A stretch of DNA of 64,000 bases from Chloroflexota bacterium (lineage in GTDB: Bacteria > Chloroflexota > Dehalococcoidia > Lucifugimonadales > UBA3495), in NCBI GenBank assembly GCA_028874075.1, contig JAPPLU010000073.1:80973-144972 (forward strand). The letters are read 5' to 3'. The translations under genes and the position numbers were made by a program. Shown here one piece after another: positions 1 to 8,208 of this stretch. The number at the start of each line of letters is the position of its first letter. The stretch's first letter is position 1. The notes beneath the pieces were generated by a model. It did not search any database and was not told the origin of the DNA. It worked only from the letters and a program-made list of their open reading frames with translations.

Positions 1-1058
1 AGCGGCGCAAACTTGTCATTGCGGTCCAGCGCCCCGTACAGGCCCAGAATCTCCATGCCGGCGAGGGTTACCCGCTGCAGGGTTTCGCTGCCGAATACCT
101 TGCTCATGGATGCTTCCTTATTGGGCACCAGGCCCTGTCCCTGCATCCAGGCTACGTTGTAGGCCATCAGCCGGGCCACCTCGCACTCGATATACCGGTC
201 GGTCAGCAGGTTGCGCACCCAGGGGGTCTGCAGCATGGGCTGGCCATTCTGGTTTGTCTCGGCGGCGTAGCTCTTCACCTCATCCAGCAGGCGGCGGCCC
301 ATGGCCGAGTAGTCGATGCCGGAACGTTCAAAGTCCAGCAGGGTAACGGCCACGTACCAACCCCGGTTCTCCTCGCCCACCACGTTGCCCACAGGCACCC
401 GCACGTTGTCGAAGATGATCTGGTTGAACTCGTGGCCCCCGGCCATGTTGATGATTGGCCGCACCTGGATGCCAGGTGTCTTCATGTCCACCAGGATGAA
501 GGAAATGCCCCGGTGCTTGGGCGCGTCGGGGTTGGTGCGGGCCAGCAACATAATCCAGTCGGCCCGGTGGCCCAGGGTGGTCCAGATCTTGGCGCCGTTT
601 ATGACGTACTCGTCGCCGTCCCGCACGGCGCGGGTGCTAAGGGAGGCCAGGTCGGAGCCGGACTCGGGTTCGCTGTAGCCCTGGCACCACTGCACCTCGC
701 CGCGGGCTACGGGCTGCAGGTGTTCCTGCTTCTGCTCCTCGTTGCCGTGAATCATCAGGGTGGGGCCCAGCATCCGGACGCCGAAGATATCGCGACCAGG
801 GGCGCGCATGTAGGCCAGTTCCTCGTTGTAGATGGCCGAGCGGACGGGGGAAGCGTCCTGGCCGCCGTACTCAGTGGGCCAGTGCATGGTAAGCCAGCCG
901 TTCTGGGCCATCTTGCGGCGCATGTCCCGGGTCAGTTCCCAGTTCCATTCCTCGGGCCAGCGGCCGCCGCCCTCCCAGTCCGGGGGCAATTCCTGCTGCA
1001 CAAAGTTGCGCAACTCCTGGCGAAAGGCGTCGTCTTCGGGGGTAAATCTAAAGTCCAC
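1..1058 (-). CDS. Acyl-CoA dehydrogenase, 3' end cut by window edge
   Basis: About 352 residues are visible of a family that usually has 380-400; the C-terminus lies beyond base 1. The protein should oxidise an acyl-CoA to the enoyl-CoA with FAD, passing electrons to ETF. The visible part contains the N-terminal helical domain, then the middle beta domain with the flavin-contacting stretch QGYSEPESGSDLAS and the WTTLGHRADW segment, and the start of the C-terminal helical domain. I chose the GTG at 1058 because GGGGAGG lies five bases upstream and translation begins VDFRFTPEDDAFRQ, the usual family opening. Substrate cannot be told. It is transcribed away from the RAM-domain gene's terminator. 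Family call is firm. Confidence 0.93.
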   Translation of the reverse strand, partial: MDFRFTPEDDAFRQELRNFVQQELPPDWEGGGRWPEEWNWELTRDMRRKMAQNGWLTMHWPTEYGGQDASPVRSAIYNEELAYMRAPGRDIFGVRMLGPTLMIHGNEEQKQEHLQPVARGEVQWCQGYSEPESGSDLASLSTRAVRDGDEYVINGAKIWTTLGHRADWIMLLARTNPDAPKHRGISFILVDMKTPGIQVRPIINMAGGHEFNQIIFDNVRVPVGNVVGEENRGWYVAVTLLDFERSGIDYSAMGRRLLDEVKSYAAETNQNGQPMLQTPWVRNLLTDRYIECEVARLMAYNVAWMQGQGLVPNKEASMSKVFGSETLQRVTLAGMEILGLYGALDRNDKFAP

Positions 1059-1118
1059 GGTAACCTCCCCGGTTGTCGGAGGATGCTGGCCTCGGTGGCC
1101 AGGCCTGGCAAGAGATAA

Positions 1119-1140
1119 GGCCGCCGAAACTGCGGCGGCC
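1119..1140 (-). terminator. Hairpin terminator after the RAM-domain gene
   Basis: A perfect 8-bp stem, GGCCGCCG paired with CGGCGGCC around a six-base loop, begins nine bases after the stop of the minus-strand RAM gene. Read on the minus strand it is followed by TTATCTCTT, a moderately T-rich tail consistent with intrinsic termination. Confidence 0.6.
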
Positions 1141-1148
1141 CTCACTCA

Positions 1149-1385
1149 TTAAAGGTCAACTACAGGATAAGAGGTAGCGCGAACGATACCGTTGATGGTG
1201 TGTACCTTTTCCGTTACCAGGATGCCTACCTGGGTAAAGTCCTCCACGTTGATTACCGCAATTACGTCGAAGGGTCCGGTTACCACGTCTGCCGAGTCTA
1301 TGCCCTCCACCGCGCGCAGCGACGTCACCACTTCGCGGGTGGTCCCAATCGCGGTCTCTACCAGCAGATAAGCCTTGATTGCCAT
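1149..1385 (-). CDS. Stand-alone RAM-domain protein (Lrp/AsnC ligand-binding domain only)
   Basis: This 78-residue protein matches the C-terminal regulation-of-amino-acid-metabolism (RAM) domain of Lrp/AsnC regulators but has no DNA-binding helix-turn-helix. It opens MAIKAYLLVETAIGTT, with the VEGIDSADVVTGPFDVIAVI core typical of the ferredoxin-like fold. Single-domain RAM proteins are known to form oligomers and bind amino acids; they may act as sensors or modulate full Lrp proteins. It is monocistronic: a strong promoter lies just upstream and a hairpin downstream. Ligand and partner are unknown. Family call is confident, function is not. Confidence 0.85.
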   Translation of the reverse strand: MAIKAYLLVETAIGTTREVVTSLRAVEGIDSADVVTGPFDVIAVINVEDFTQVGILVTEKVHTINGIVRATSYPVVDL

Positions 1386-1424
1386 TTGCTACCTCTCACA
1401 AGCGTCTATTTGGTCGTCCGGCTA

Positions 1425-1453
1425 ATTCTAAGGCGGCCCCAATGTAGTGTCAA
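1425..1453 (-). promoter_or_regulatory. Sigma-70-type promoter for the RAM-domain gene
   Basis: On the minus strand TTGACA (1453-1448) is separated by 17 bases from TAGAAT (1430-1425), 11 of 12 matches to consensus. The predicted transcript start near 1418 leaves a leader of about 33 bases before the ATG at 1385. Confidence 0.6.
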
Positions 1454-1542
1454 TTAAGGCAAAAGCATCCGCCGCGCGTCCCCTTGGTGCAAATCGGCCC
1501 CAATTCGTGGATAATTGAGTAAACGCGTACGGAGAGACGGTC

Positions 1543-2094
1543 ATGGCTTCCCGGCCCCGACTGGTAACTGTCGAAGAACTGCTGGAAATGCCCGACGACG
1601 GCTTCCGGTATGAGTTGGCGCGAGGTAAGTTGCGGAAGATGGCGCCCGCAGGAGCTAGACACGGAAGATCGGCCGGCAAGGTTGCCAGGCCGCTTATGAA
1701 TCACGTAGCCACCAATAATTTAGGAGAGGTTTATATAGCTGAAGCAGGATTTCTGCTGGCTTCCGACCCTGACCATGTCCGCGTACCGGACGTTGCTTTC
1801 GTTCGTCGGGAACGATTTGAGGACGTGGGCGACACAGAAGGCTTTTTCCCCGGCCCGCCTGACCTCGCCGTTGAGGTTATCTTGCCCAGCGACCGCTATA
1901 CCGAAGTTGCGGAGAAGGTGGAGGGCTGGCTGGTTGCCGGTACACGGATGGTGATTGTGGTTGACCCCCGCCGCCGGGTGGTAAGCGTACATCTCCCCGG
2001 CAAGGAACCGGTTACTTTGCACGAGCATGAGACGCTGGATGGGGGCGCTGTTGTCCCCGGCTGGAGCATGCCCGTCGCTGATATTTTCGCCTAG
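1543..2094 (+). CDS. Uma2 family protein (PD-(D/E)XK-like endonuclease fold), copy 1
   Basis: This 183-residue protein belongs to the Uma2/DUF820 family, common in large numbers in Cyanobacteria and Chloroflexota and predicted to have a restriction-endonuclease fold; the biological role is unknown. The typical landmarks are present: an N-terminal TVEELLEMPDDGFRYEL, then VRVPDVAFVRRERF, then PPDLAVEVILPSDRYTEV with acidic residues where the active site is expected, and a C-terminal VVPGWSMPVADIF. The start has a GGAGAGA ribosome site. A second gene of the same length and clear similarity sits at 5427-5978, so this is a local paralogue pair. There is no toxin-antitoxin partner alongside. Confidence 0.85.
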   Translation: MASRPRLVTVEELLEMPDDGFRYELARGKLRKMAPAGARHGRSAGKVARPLMNHVATNNLGEVYIAEAGFLLASDPDHVRVPDVAFVRRERFEDVGDTEGFFPGPPDLAVEVILPSDRYTEVAEKVEGWLVAGTRMVIVVDPRRRVVSVHLPGKEPVTLHEHETLDGGAVVPGWSMPVADIFA

Positions 2095-2127
2095 CAGCTT
2101 CCCACCCTGGAGCTAACACACCTTTCT

Positions 2128-2871
2128 GTGATTAACCAACAAACAACTCCAATGGAACTGCTGTCCAACGGCGCCCCGGAACTGGGCCTGTCCCTGGACG
2201 ACGCCCAACTGGCGCAGTTCGAGACCTACTACCGGGAGCTAGCCGAATGGAACGGGCGGATGAACCTGACCTCGGTTATTGACTATGCCGAGGTGCAGGT
2301 CAAACACTTCCTCGACTCACTTACCGTCCTGCCGGCCCTGGGGAATTTCCTTGCCGCCGATGCGCGAATGGTGGACGTGGGCGCCGGCGCCGGATTCCCC
2401 GGCCTGCCCCTGAAGCTCGTTCTTCCCGGAACAGACCTGGCGCTGGTGGAGTCCACCGGCAAGAAAGCGACCTTCCTGCGTCACGTGGTCGAAACCTTGG
2501 ACCTGCCCTACGTTGAGACATATACGGGCCGGGCGGAGGAACTGGCCCACCGCCCCGAGTTGCGGGGCAGCTACGACCTGGCACTGGCCCGGGGCCTGGC
2601 CCGCCTGCCTACGCTGCTGGAGTACACTCTTCCCTTCACCCGTCAACGCGGCCTGGTGGCGGCCTGGAAGCACGGCGGCGAGGATCTGAAGGCCGAACTG
2701 GACTCGGCGCGGAGGGCGCTGCAGGTATTGGGCGGACGGGTCAAGTCCATCTACCCCGTGAAGGCGACGGGGCTCGAGGACAACCGGGTGGTAGTAGTGA
2801 TAGAGAAGGTGAAGGAAACGCCCGCAGAGTACCCGCGCAGGAACGGGGTGCCCAGGAAGCAACCACTCTAA
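2128..2871 (+). CDS. rsmG: 16S rRNA (guanine527-N7)-methyltransferase RsmG
   Basis: RsmG methylates N7 of G527 in 16S rRNA using S-adenosylmethionine. The 247 residues carry the family landmarks in order: NLTSV near 46, KHFLDSL near 60, the SAM-binding VDVGAGAGFPGLPLK near 82-96, the VESTGKKATFLR stretch, and the terminal YPRRNGVPRKQPL that closes this family. The start is uncertain: the GTG at 2128 has GGAG 15 bases upstream, and an ATG at 2152 is the alternative. In many bacteria rsmG neighbours parA/parB and mnmG, but here it stands next to an SDR epimerase and a Uma2 gene. Confidence 0.96.
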   Translation: MINQQTTPMELLSNGAPELGLSLDDAQLAQFETYYRELAEWNGRMNLTSVIDYAEVQVKHFLDSLTVLPALGNFLAADARMVDVGAGAGFPGLPLKLVLPGTDLALVESTGKKATFLRHVVETLDLPYVETYTGRAEELAHRPELRGSYDLALARGLARLPTLLEYTLPFTRQRGLVAAWKHGGEDLKAELDSARRALQVLGGRVKSIYPVKATGLEDNRVVVVIEKVKETPAEYPRRNGVPRKQPL

Positions 2872-2923
2872 TTTTCACGACTATTCGTGTCCATTAGTGG
2901 ATAACTGAACCGGAGGAACAACA

Positions 2924-3871
2924 ATGACGGTAATGGTAACCGGGGGCAACGGCCTCATCGGCTCCCGCATTATTCGCAAGCTGCAGGAGCGGGGCGAGGA
3001 TGTAATGTCCTTTGACCTGGCGCCGCCCCGCAGCAACCTGCCCCTGCACCGGCACCTGGGGGACGTGCCCTTCTACCGGGGCGACATTACCCAGATACCC
3101 CACCTGCTGGAGGCGGTGAACCTGCACAAGGTGGACCGCATCATCCACATGGCGGCCTTGCTGCCACCGGACACGGAAGACCGGCCGCACTTCGGAATGC
3201 AGGTGAACATTGTGGGCACCAACAACGTCTTCGAGGTGGCCCGCTGGACCGGCGTGCAGCGGGTAGTCTACGCCAGTTCCATTGCCGTGTACGGGGTTCA
3301 GGAAACCTTTGGCGAACGTCCCCTGGTTGAGGATGACCTGACGGCGCCCATCAACGTCTACGGCATGACCAAGGCGGCCAACGACTTTTCAGCCTGGAAG
3401 TACCGGGACCGGTACGGGCTGGACCTGCGGGGCATCCGCATCGGCACAGTCTTCGGCCACGGCCGCACCACTGGCATGACGGGGATGATCGGCGGGCTGA
3501 TGGTGTCGCTGCCGGCCCTGGGGCAGCCCGTGGCCATGCCCTTCGACCCGAACGAGGCGTCGCCCATGATCCACGCGGAAGACGCCGCCGAGATATTCGT
3601 GCAGGTGGCCCTGTCCGGCACTCTGAGTCACCACGTTTACCTGACCGGCGGCCACCTGGCCACTATCGGCGACATGGCCGACGTGGTGCGCCGTTTCATT
3701 CCCGATGCCCGGATAACAACGGGCCAGCAGGCTGTACCCCACGTTTACCTGGTGGACAACAGCCGCATGCTGTCCGACGTGGGCTACGAAATGGCCCCGC
3801 TGGAGGTGCGGGTGCTGGAACACATTAATGATGCAAGGGAAGAGGCGGGGTTGGAGGGGATAGCTGGCTGA
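2924..3871 (+). CDS. NAD-dependent epimerase/dehydratase (extended SDR)
   Basis: This 315-residue protein is an extended short-chain dehydrogenase of the nucleotide-sugar epimerase/dehydratase type. The Rossmann motif GGNGLIGS is at residues 7-14, the catalytic serine lies in YASSIAVYG, and the Tyr-x-x-x-Lys pair is in VYGMTKAAND around residue 146. A GGAGG ribosome site precedes the ATG. No sugar-nucleotide genes adjoin, so the substrate is open: it could be a sugar nucleotide or a small carbonyl compound. It is transcribed convergently with the MFS gene that follows. Confidence 0.88.
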   Translation: MTVMVTGGNGLIGSRIIRKLQERGEDVMSFDLAPPRSNLPLHRHLGDVPFYRGDITQIPHLLEAVNLHKVDRIIHMAALLPPDTEDRPHFGMQVNIVGTNNVFEVARWTGVQRVVYASSIAVYGVQETFGERPLVEDDLTAPINVYGMTKAANDFSAWKYRDRYGLDLRGIRIGTVFGHGRTTGMTGMIGGLMVSLPALGQPVAMPFDPNEASPMIHAEDAAEIFVQVALSGTLSHHVYLTGGHLATIGDMADVVRRFIPDARITTGQQAVPHVYLVDNSRMLSDVGYEMAPLEVRVLEHINDAREEAGLEGIAG

Positions 3872-3946
3872 TTGAATCACACATGGATGTACAGGATGTA
3901 GAGAGGGAAGTCTTGAGCTCATTCTGTGCATCCAAGCTCTTACCCC

Positions 3947-5230
3947 CTAGCACTCGGTCATGGCCTGTGATCCCAGCTGCCGAATTTTCCTGTTGAACGC
4001 GCCCGTGCCCAGGGCGAACAGCACCACCGCCGCGCCGCCGATGGACACGGCAATGGGGGCGCCAATCCACGACACGCTGGCCAGGGCGCCGGCTTGCAGG
4101 CCTCCCAGGGGCATGATGCTGTAGGTCATGCCGTAGAATCCCATAACCCGGCCTCGCACGCTGTCAGGCACCAGCATCTGCAGGGAACTCTGGATGGAGA
4201 TCATGTAAATGGAATTGCTGCACCCCAGTATCGCCATCAGGGCCAGGGCCAGGGCGTAATTCCCCAGGAACTGGGAGGTCAGGCCAAAGGCGACGATACC
4301 CAGGCCGAAAATGGCGGCGCCCCCCAGGATGGCGATTCCCCGGTGTTCCAAGCCGCCCCGGGCGCCCAGCCATATAGTGGTTGCCAGCGAACCAACTCCG
4401 CCAACGCCCAGCAGTATGCCCAAACCACGTCCGCCCACCTCCAGCACGTCAACCGCAAAAACAGGCATCAGCAGCACGTAGGCCATGCCGAAGAAGCTGT
4501 TGAAAAAGGTCATGGCAATCAGGAAGGCAAAGATGCTGTTCTTGCCGATGAAGGCCATCCCCTCCCAAAGGGCGCGGGCGGGATTGCGGGGTGCGCCCGA
4601 AGGTATGGGTGGTATGTGCAGGAAGAGCATTACACCGGCCATGATGAAGAACCCCACTGCCGAAACGACCAGGGCCGTACCCGTGTTCACCAGGTCAATG
4701 ATGAAGCCGGCAATGGCCGGCGCCACTATGCGGGTGCCTTGCCAGATAGAGGAGTTGAGAGCCACCGCGCTGGTCATGGCCGAGCGTTCTATGAGGTGAG
4801 GATAGAGAGCTTGCCGGGCCGGGGTGTCGAATGCCTCCGCTGCGCCGGCTAAAAAGGCAATCACCAGGATGTGCCAGACTTCTACCACCCCGAGCAGAGT
4901 CAAGAGGCCCATGACCAGTATAAATAGGCCTGTGCTGCACTGGGTGCTGAAAACCAGAACGCGCTTGTCCAGCCGGTCGGCGAACACTCCGCCAATCAGG
5001 TTAAAGACGATGCCGGGGATGGCGTTGGCGGCCAGGGCGTAACCCAGGTAGAGGGGGGAGCCGGTCAGCTCGTACACCAGCCAGCTCTGGGCCACCCGGA
5101 ACATCTGGAAGCCGGTGACAGCGCAGAGCATGCCGGTCCAGTAGGCGCGGAAAGCGGGGTAGCGAAAGGCGGAAGGGATCCGACTGCCGGAGCTACCGGA
5201 CCGCCTGCCTGCGGTTGGCGTCTGCTGCAA
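3947..5230 (-). CDS. MFS transporter (MFS_3 / EntS-like drug or siderophore exporter)
   Basis: This is a 427-residue, 12-helix major facilitator. The opening FRYPAFRAYWTGMLCAVTGF and the cytoplasmic-loop motif GGVFADRLDKRVLV are typical of the MFS_3 group, which exports drugs, siderophores or metabolites by proton antiport. I placed the start at the TTG at 5230, which has AAAGGA just upstream; reading further would add a tail with no family resemblance. Similar MFS_3 genes occur at 22118 and 50017, so this is one of three in the window. Substrate unknown. Confidence 0.85.
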   Translation of the reverse strand: MQQTPTAGRRSGSSGSRIPSAFRYPAFRAYWTGMLCAVTGFQMFRVAQSWLVYELTGSPLYLGYALAANAIPGIVFNLIGGVFADRLDKRVLVFSTQCSTGLFILVMGLLTLLGVVEVWHILVIAFLAGAAEAFDTPARQALYPHLIERSAMTSAVALNSSIWQGTRIVAPAIAGFIIDLVNTGTALVVSAVGFFIMAGVMLFLHIPPIPSGAPRNPARALWEGMAFIGKNSIFAFLIAMTFFNSFFGMAYVLLMPVFAVDVLEVGGRGLGILLGVGGVGSLATTIWLGARGGLEHRGIAILGGAAIFGLGIVAFGLTSQFLGNYALALALMAILGCSNSIYMISIQSSLQMLVPDSVRGRVMGFYGMTYSIMPLGGLQAGALASVSWIGAPIAVSIGGAAVVLFALGTGAFNRKIRQLGSQAMTEC

Positions 5231-5426
5231 ACTGTCCTTTACGAAATGCTGTCCACGAAGGGGCACGCAGGATTACTGGGAAGGGTCCGGTCAAGACTCT
5301 TTATCTGGGTTCCTCTGGGAAAACGATCGTCGGCGACGTGAAGCCTCGGTTACCGCGAGAGTCCGTATTTGTACTCCAGGCTTCCGGATTTCGGCCTACG
5401 TCCGGTAATTCTGGGTTCACAGGTTG

Positions 5427-5978
5427 CTATGCAAAAATATCCGAAACCGCCATCCGCCATCCGGGCACGACCTCGCCGCCGTCCAGGGTATCGCCCTCCT
5501 TCAGGATAACCGGGTTCATTCCGGCGACACGAACGGTAGCTGTGCGGTTCCGGGGGTTGACCACCACCACCATACCGGCCCCGGCCTCCAGCCACTCGTC
5601 CACCTTCTCGTAAACTTCGGTATAGCGGTCGTTGGGCGAGATAATCTCTATTGCCAGGTCGGGCGGGCCGGGCCAGTAGCCGGACGGGATGCCTACTGCT
5701 TCCACCCGCTCCCGCCGGACAAAGGCAGCATCCGGGGCGCGTACGGTGTCCGGGTCCCTTGCCAGCAGGAACCCGGCGTCTGCCCCGAATACTCTCCCCA
5801 GGTTGTTAGCCTTGACGTGGATGTTCAGCGAAGTCCCTATTTCAATGCCAGAAATTGAATGCTCTGAGCCGGCCGGCGCCATCTTCCGCAATACACCTCG
5901 TACCAATTCATACCGGTACCCGTCATCGGGCATGTCCAGCAATTCTTCGGCAGTTACCAGTTGAGTCTTGGCAACCAT
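5427..5978 (-). CDS. Uma2 family protein, copy 2
   Basis: At 183 residues this is exactly the length of the protein at 1543-2094 and aligns with it without obvious gaps: both share TxEELLxMPDDGxRYEL, LRKMAPAG, AFVRRER, PGPPDLA, DRYTEV and the end VSDIFA or VADIFA. It therefore looks like a diverged duplicate, about 3.3 kb away and on the other strand. The expected acidic core is in PPDLAIEIISPNDRYTEV. The ATG has GGGAG as ribosome site. The family has a nuclease-like fold and no settled role. Confidence 0.86.
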   Translation of the reverse strand: MVAKTQLVTAEELLDMPDDGYRYELVRGVLRKMAPAGSEHSISGIEIGTSLNIHVKANNLGRVFGADAGFLLARDPDTVRAPDAAFVRRERVEAVGIPSGYWPGPPDLAIEIISPNDRYTEVYEKVDEWLEAGAGMVVVVNPRNRTATVRVAGMNPVILKEGDTLDGGEVVPGWRMAVSDIFA

Positions 5979-6072
5979 AACTTTCGCTCCCTGTCAGTTT
6001 CCCTGACTATGCCTTTAGCGGGAGGAGGGAATTTCCTTCGTGCATCCTCGTGACTGTATGGCCGGTGGTGGC

Positions 6073-6094
6073 GCGGCGCATCGCGATGCGCCGC
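6073..6094. repeat. 22-bp perfect palindrome at the stop codon of the LLM gene
   Basis: GCGGCGCATCG is followed directly by its exact complement, giving an uninterrupted 22-bp palindrome that overlaps the last base of the TAG stop of the minus-strand oxidoreductase. It lacks a T-tract, so it is either a Rho-type 3' stabiliser or a copy of a dispersed palindrome; a related unit lies at 13522-13545. Confidence 0.6.
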
Positions 6095-7023
6095 TACGTT
6101 GTGTGAAACCGGGGCAAAATTTCCTCGCCCATGATGTTCAACTGTTCCACCGATTCCTCGCCGGCGCACAGGGGCCGCACCACGAACTTGGAAGCGCCGG
6201 CGTCGACATACCGCTGGATGACCTCGCTGACGTCATCCACGTCGCCCAGCGCGCTGTACTCGGTGAAGTTCACGTCGGGCCGGTGGCGGGTGACGTACTG
6301 GTGGGTCTGGGCCACGGCCTTGTCCCGGTCGGGGCAAATGTAGTAGCCCAGCAGCATGCCGATGTGGTCTTCCTCGATTTCCCGCTCGTACTTGTCGGCT
6401 GTTTCGAAGACTATGTCGCGGCCGTGGCTGATTTCCCCGGTGGTGGCGCCGGAGACCAGCCAGCCGTCTCCGACCCGGCCCACACGGCGGGCGGCAGCGG
6501 GACTGCGACCCCCGATCCACACCGGCGGCGAGGGCTTGAAGCAGGTCTTGGGGGTGATGCTGACGTTGTGGCAGGTGAAGAACTGTCCCTCGTGGGTGAC
6601 ATTGTCCTCCTCCCACAGGCGACGCATGAGGGTGATTGCCTCGTCGGTTCGTTTGCTGCGGTCTTCCTTGGGCACGCCGCAGGCCTCGTATTCCTCGATC
6701 TCCTCGCCACCCAGGCCGACGGCGGGGAAGCAGCGGCCCTGGGACAGGAAGTCCAGGGTGGCAATCTGCTTGGCCAGCACTACGGGGTTGCGCAGGGGCA
6801 GGGCCAGGACGCTGGTGCCGAACTTCATCCGGTCGGACCAGGCGGCCACCATGGAAAGAGCCACCATTGGCTCCAGGCTGAACCGGTCGCTGACGATACG
6901 GTCGCTGAGCCAGATGGAGTCATAGCCGTACCTGTCGCCGAGTTCCACCAACCGGCGCAGGAAGTCGGGGTCGTCGCCCCCCTGTCCGTAGGCGCCCGGC
7001 ACATATCCAATGGCAACGCTCAT
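6094..7023 (-). CDS. LLM class flavin-dependent oxidoreductase (probably F420-dependent)
   Basis: The 309-residue protein is a luciferase-like monooxygenase-superfamily enzyme, which uses FMN or F420 in a TIM barrel. It opens MSVAIGYVPGAYGQGG and contains YDSIWLSDRIV, FGTSVLALPLRNPVVLAKQIATLD, FPAVGLGGEEIEEYEACG and PPVWIGGRSPAAARRVGRVG, all standard blocks for F420-type members. An ATG at 7023 with GGGAGGGACT upstream is preferred over extensions up to 7188. Such enzymes are expanded in SAR202 and mycobacterial lineages and attack recalcitrant organics; the substrate here is unknown. A TGCTAGAAT extended -10 lies 32 bases upstream of the start. Confidence 0.9.
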   Translation of the reverse strand: MSVAIGYVPGAYGQGGDDPDFLRRLVELGDRYGYDSIWLSDRIVSDRFSLEPMVALSMVAAWSDRMKFGTSVLALPLRNPVVLAKQIATLDFLSQGRCFPAVGLGGEEIEEYEACGVPKEDRSKRTDEAITLMRRLWEEDNVTHEGQFFTCHNVSITPKTCFKPSPPVWIGGRSPAAARRVGRVGDGWLVSGATTGEISHGRDIVFETADKYEREIEEDHIGMLLGYYICPDRDKAVAQTHQYVTRHRPDVNFTEYSALGDVDDVSEVIQRYVDAGASKFVVRPLCAGEESVEQLNIMGEEILPRFHTT

Positions 7024-7054
7024 AGTCCCTCCCCGGGTTGGCCGAATTGGGCTA

Positions 7055-7063
7055 ATTCTAGCA
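7055..7063 (-). promoter_or_regulatory. Extended -10 promoter element for the LLM gene
   Basis: On the minus strand TGCTAGAAT forms a TGn-extended -10 element with a predicted start near 7048 and a leader of about 25 bases. No good -35 is present. The same arrangement (TGTTAGAAT) occurs before the M16 peptidase gene at 31955. Confidence 0.4.
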
Positions 7064-7267
7064 CAGCAGTGCAGATAAGAGATGGGGAAGTCTGGCACAG
7101 CTATCCGCATCTCCGCTATTTTGCTACTGATGCACTGTTGTATCCTTTGGTAACTCACATAATATTGCTGGCAGGGATATGTTCTCAAATTTGGAACGAA
7201 GGAGAGCGATTATTTGAAGAATGTTATTTTTGAGGAAACTTTGCAAGATTGGGGGTCTTGACGGTAG

Positions 7268-8077
7268 TTGTTCACAAACAGAACCAAGTTGACTTTAGCG
7301 ATTCTGTCTACCCTGGTCCTGGTAGTTGGCCTGGTTTTCTTAGGCTGCTCGGCTGAGCGGACGGAAGATTCTGAATTGTCAGGCGTACCGGCCGCAAGTG
7401 TCCATCTCACTCCTGCCGATGTAGTTACTCCAACTGCTGCGCCTAAATCCTCTGTCACGCCTGAACCTACTGCTACGTCTAAGCCAACCACTACAGTTTC
7501 GCCTGCTTCCCCAACCGCAACGGCGCCGCCAAGATCCACGCCTATCACTAAGCAGGCGGCCGCCCCGGCCACACCGGACCCGGATGCATTAGCTACCCTT
7601 GTTGCAGCTCGTCCCGATATTATGCTCCTGGAGTCCGCGCGAGAAGAAGTGCCTTTTGGCATATTGACTCCGGGGTACTTGCCGGAAGGATATCAAGCCG
7701 ATGAATACAAAGGTGAGCAATATGCAATGTTGCTGGAAGGTTTTCAGCAGCGCAGGAGAGGCGAAGCGCCTGTGAGGTTGATTAGAGGTGTGTCGTTAAC
7801 GTATTACGACAGGACACCGCCAGCCGACACTGTCAGGCATGTTATTCAGTTTGAACAGACTCTGGGCAGGAAGGGCGAAACTATTGTTGACCCTGGTGAA
7901 AGGGAGCCCAATGAAGACATCGGAGGTTTTGAAGCTGACGTGTGGAGGGCGTGGAACCTATCAGGAGAGGAGATCATTGTCTTAATCTGGGAAGACGCAT
8001 TTCGAGGAGTCCGATTTGAAATTAGTGGTTTCGTATCCAAGGAAGAGATGTTGAGAATTGCGCGGTCGCTGCAGTAG
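7268..8077 (+). CDS. Lipoprotein with Thr/Pro-rich linker and DUF4367-like domain
   Basis: The 269-residue protein begins with a hydrophobic signal ending in LVFLGC, a lipobox with the cysteine near residue 27. A Thr/Pro/Ala-rich spacer follows to about residue 115. The C-terminal part from PFGILTPGYLPEGYQ onward resembles DUF4367 and related cell-envelope domains found in Firmicutes and Chloroflexota lipoproteins. The start is likely the TTG at 7268, with a GGGGG run 12 bases upstream; this is not certain. The gene is flanked by unrelated genes and I cannot assign a function beyond an anchored extracytoplasmic protein. Confidence 0.7.
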   Translation: MFTNRTKLTLAILSTLVLVVGLVFLGCSAERTEDSELSGVPAASVHLTPADVVTPTAAPKSSVTPEPTATSKPTTTVSPASPTATAPPRSTPITKQAAAPATPDPDALATLVAARPDIMLLESAREEVPFGILTPGYLPEGYQADEYKGEQYAMLLEGFQQRRRGEAPVRLIRGVSLTYYDRTPPADTVRHVIQFEQTLGRKGETIVDPGEREPNEDIGGFEADVWRAWNLSGEEIIVLIWEDAFRGVRFEISGFVSKEEMLRIARSLQ

Positions 8078-8208
8078 ATTCCCCCAGACCCTAGAAGCTC
8101 GTATAGCCCCTGCCAGTCTAAGGCCAGTGGAAGTCCTGTGCGTCCCGCTGACAATTCCGCCAGCCACTCAACGTCACCGGCACCGAAAAGCTCCCAAGTA
8201 TAATACAT

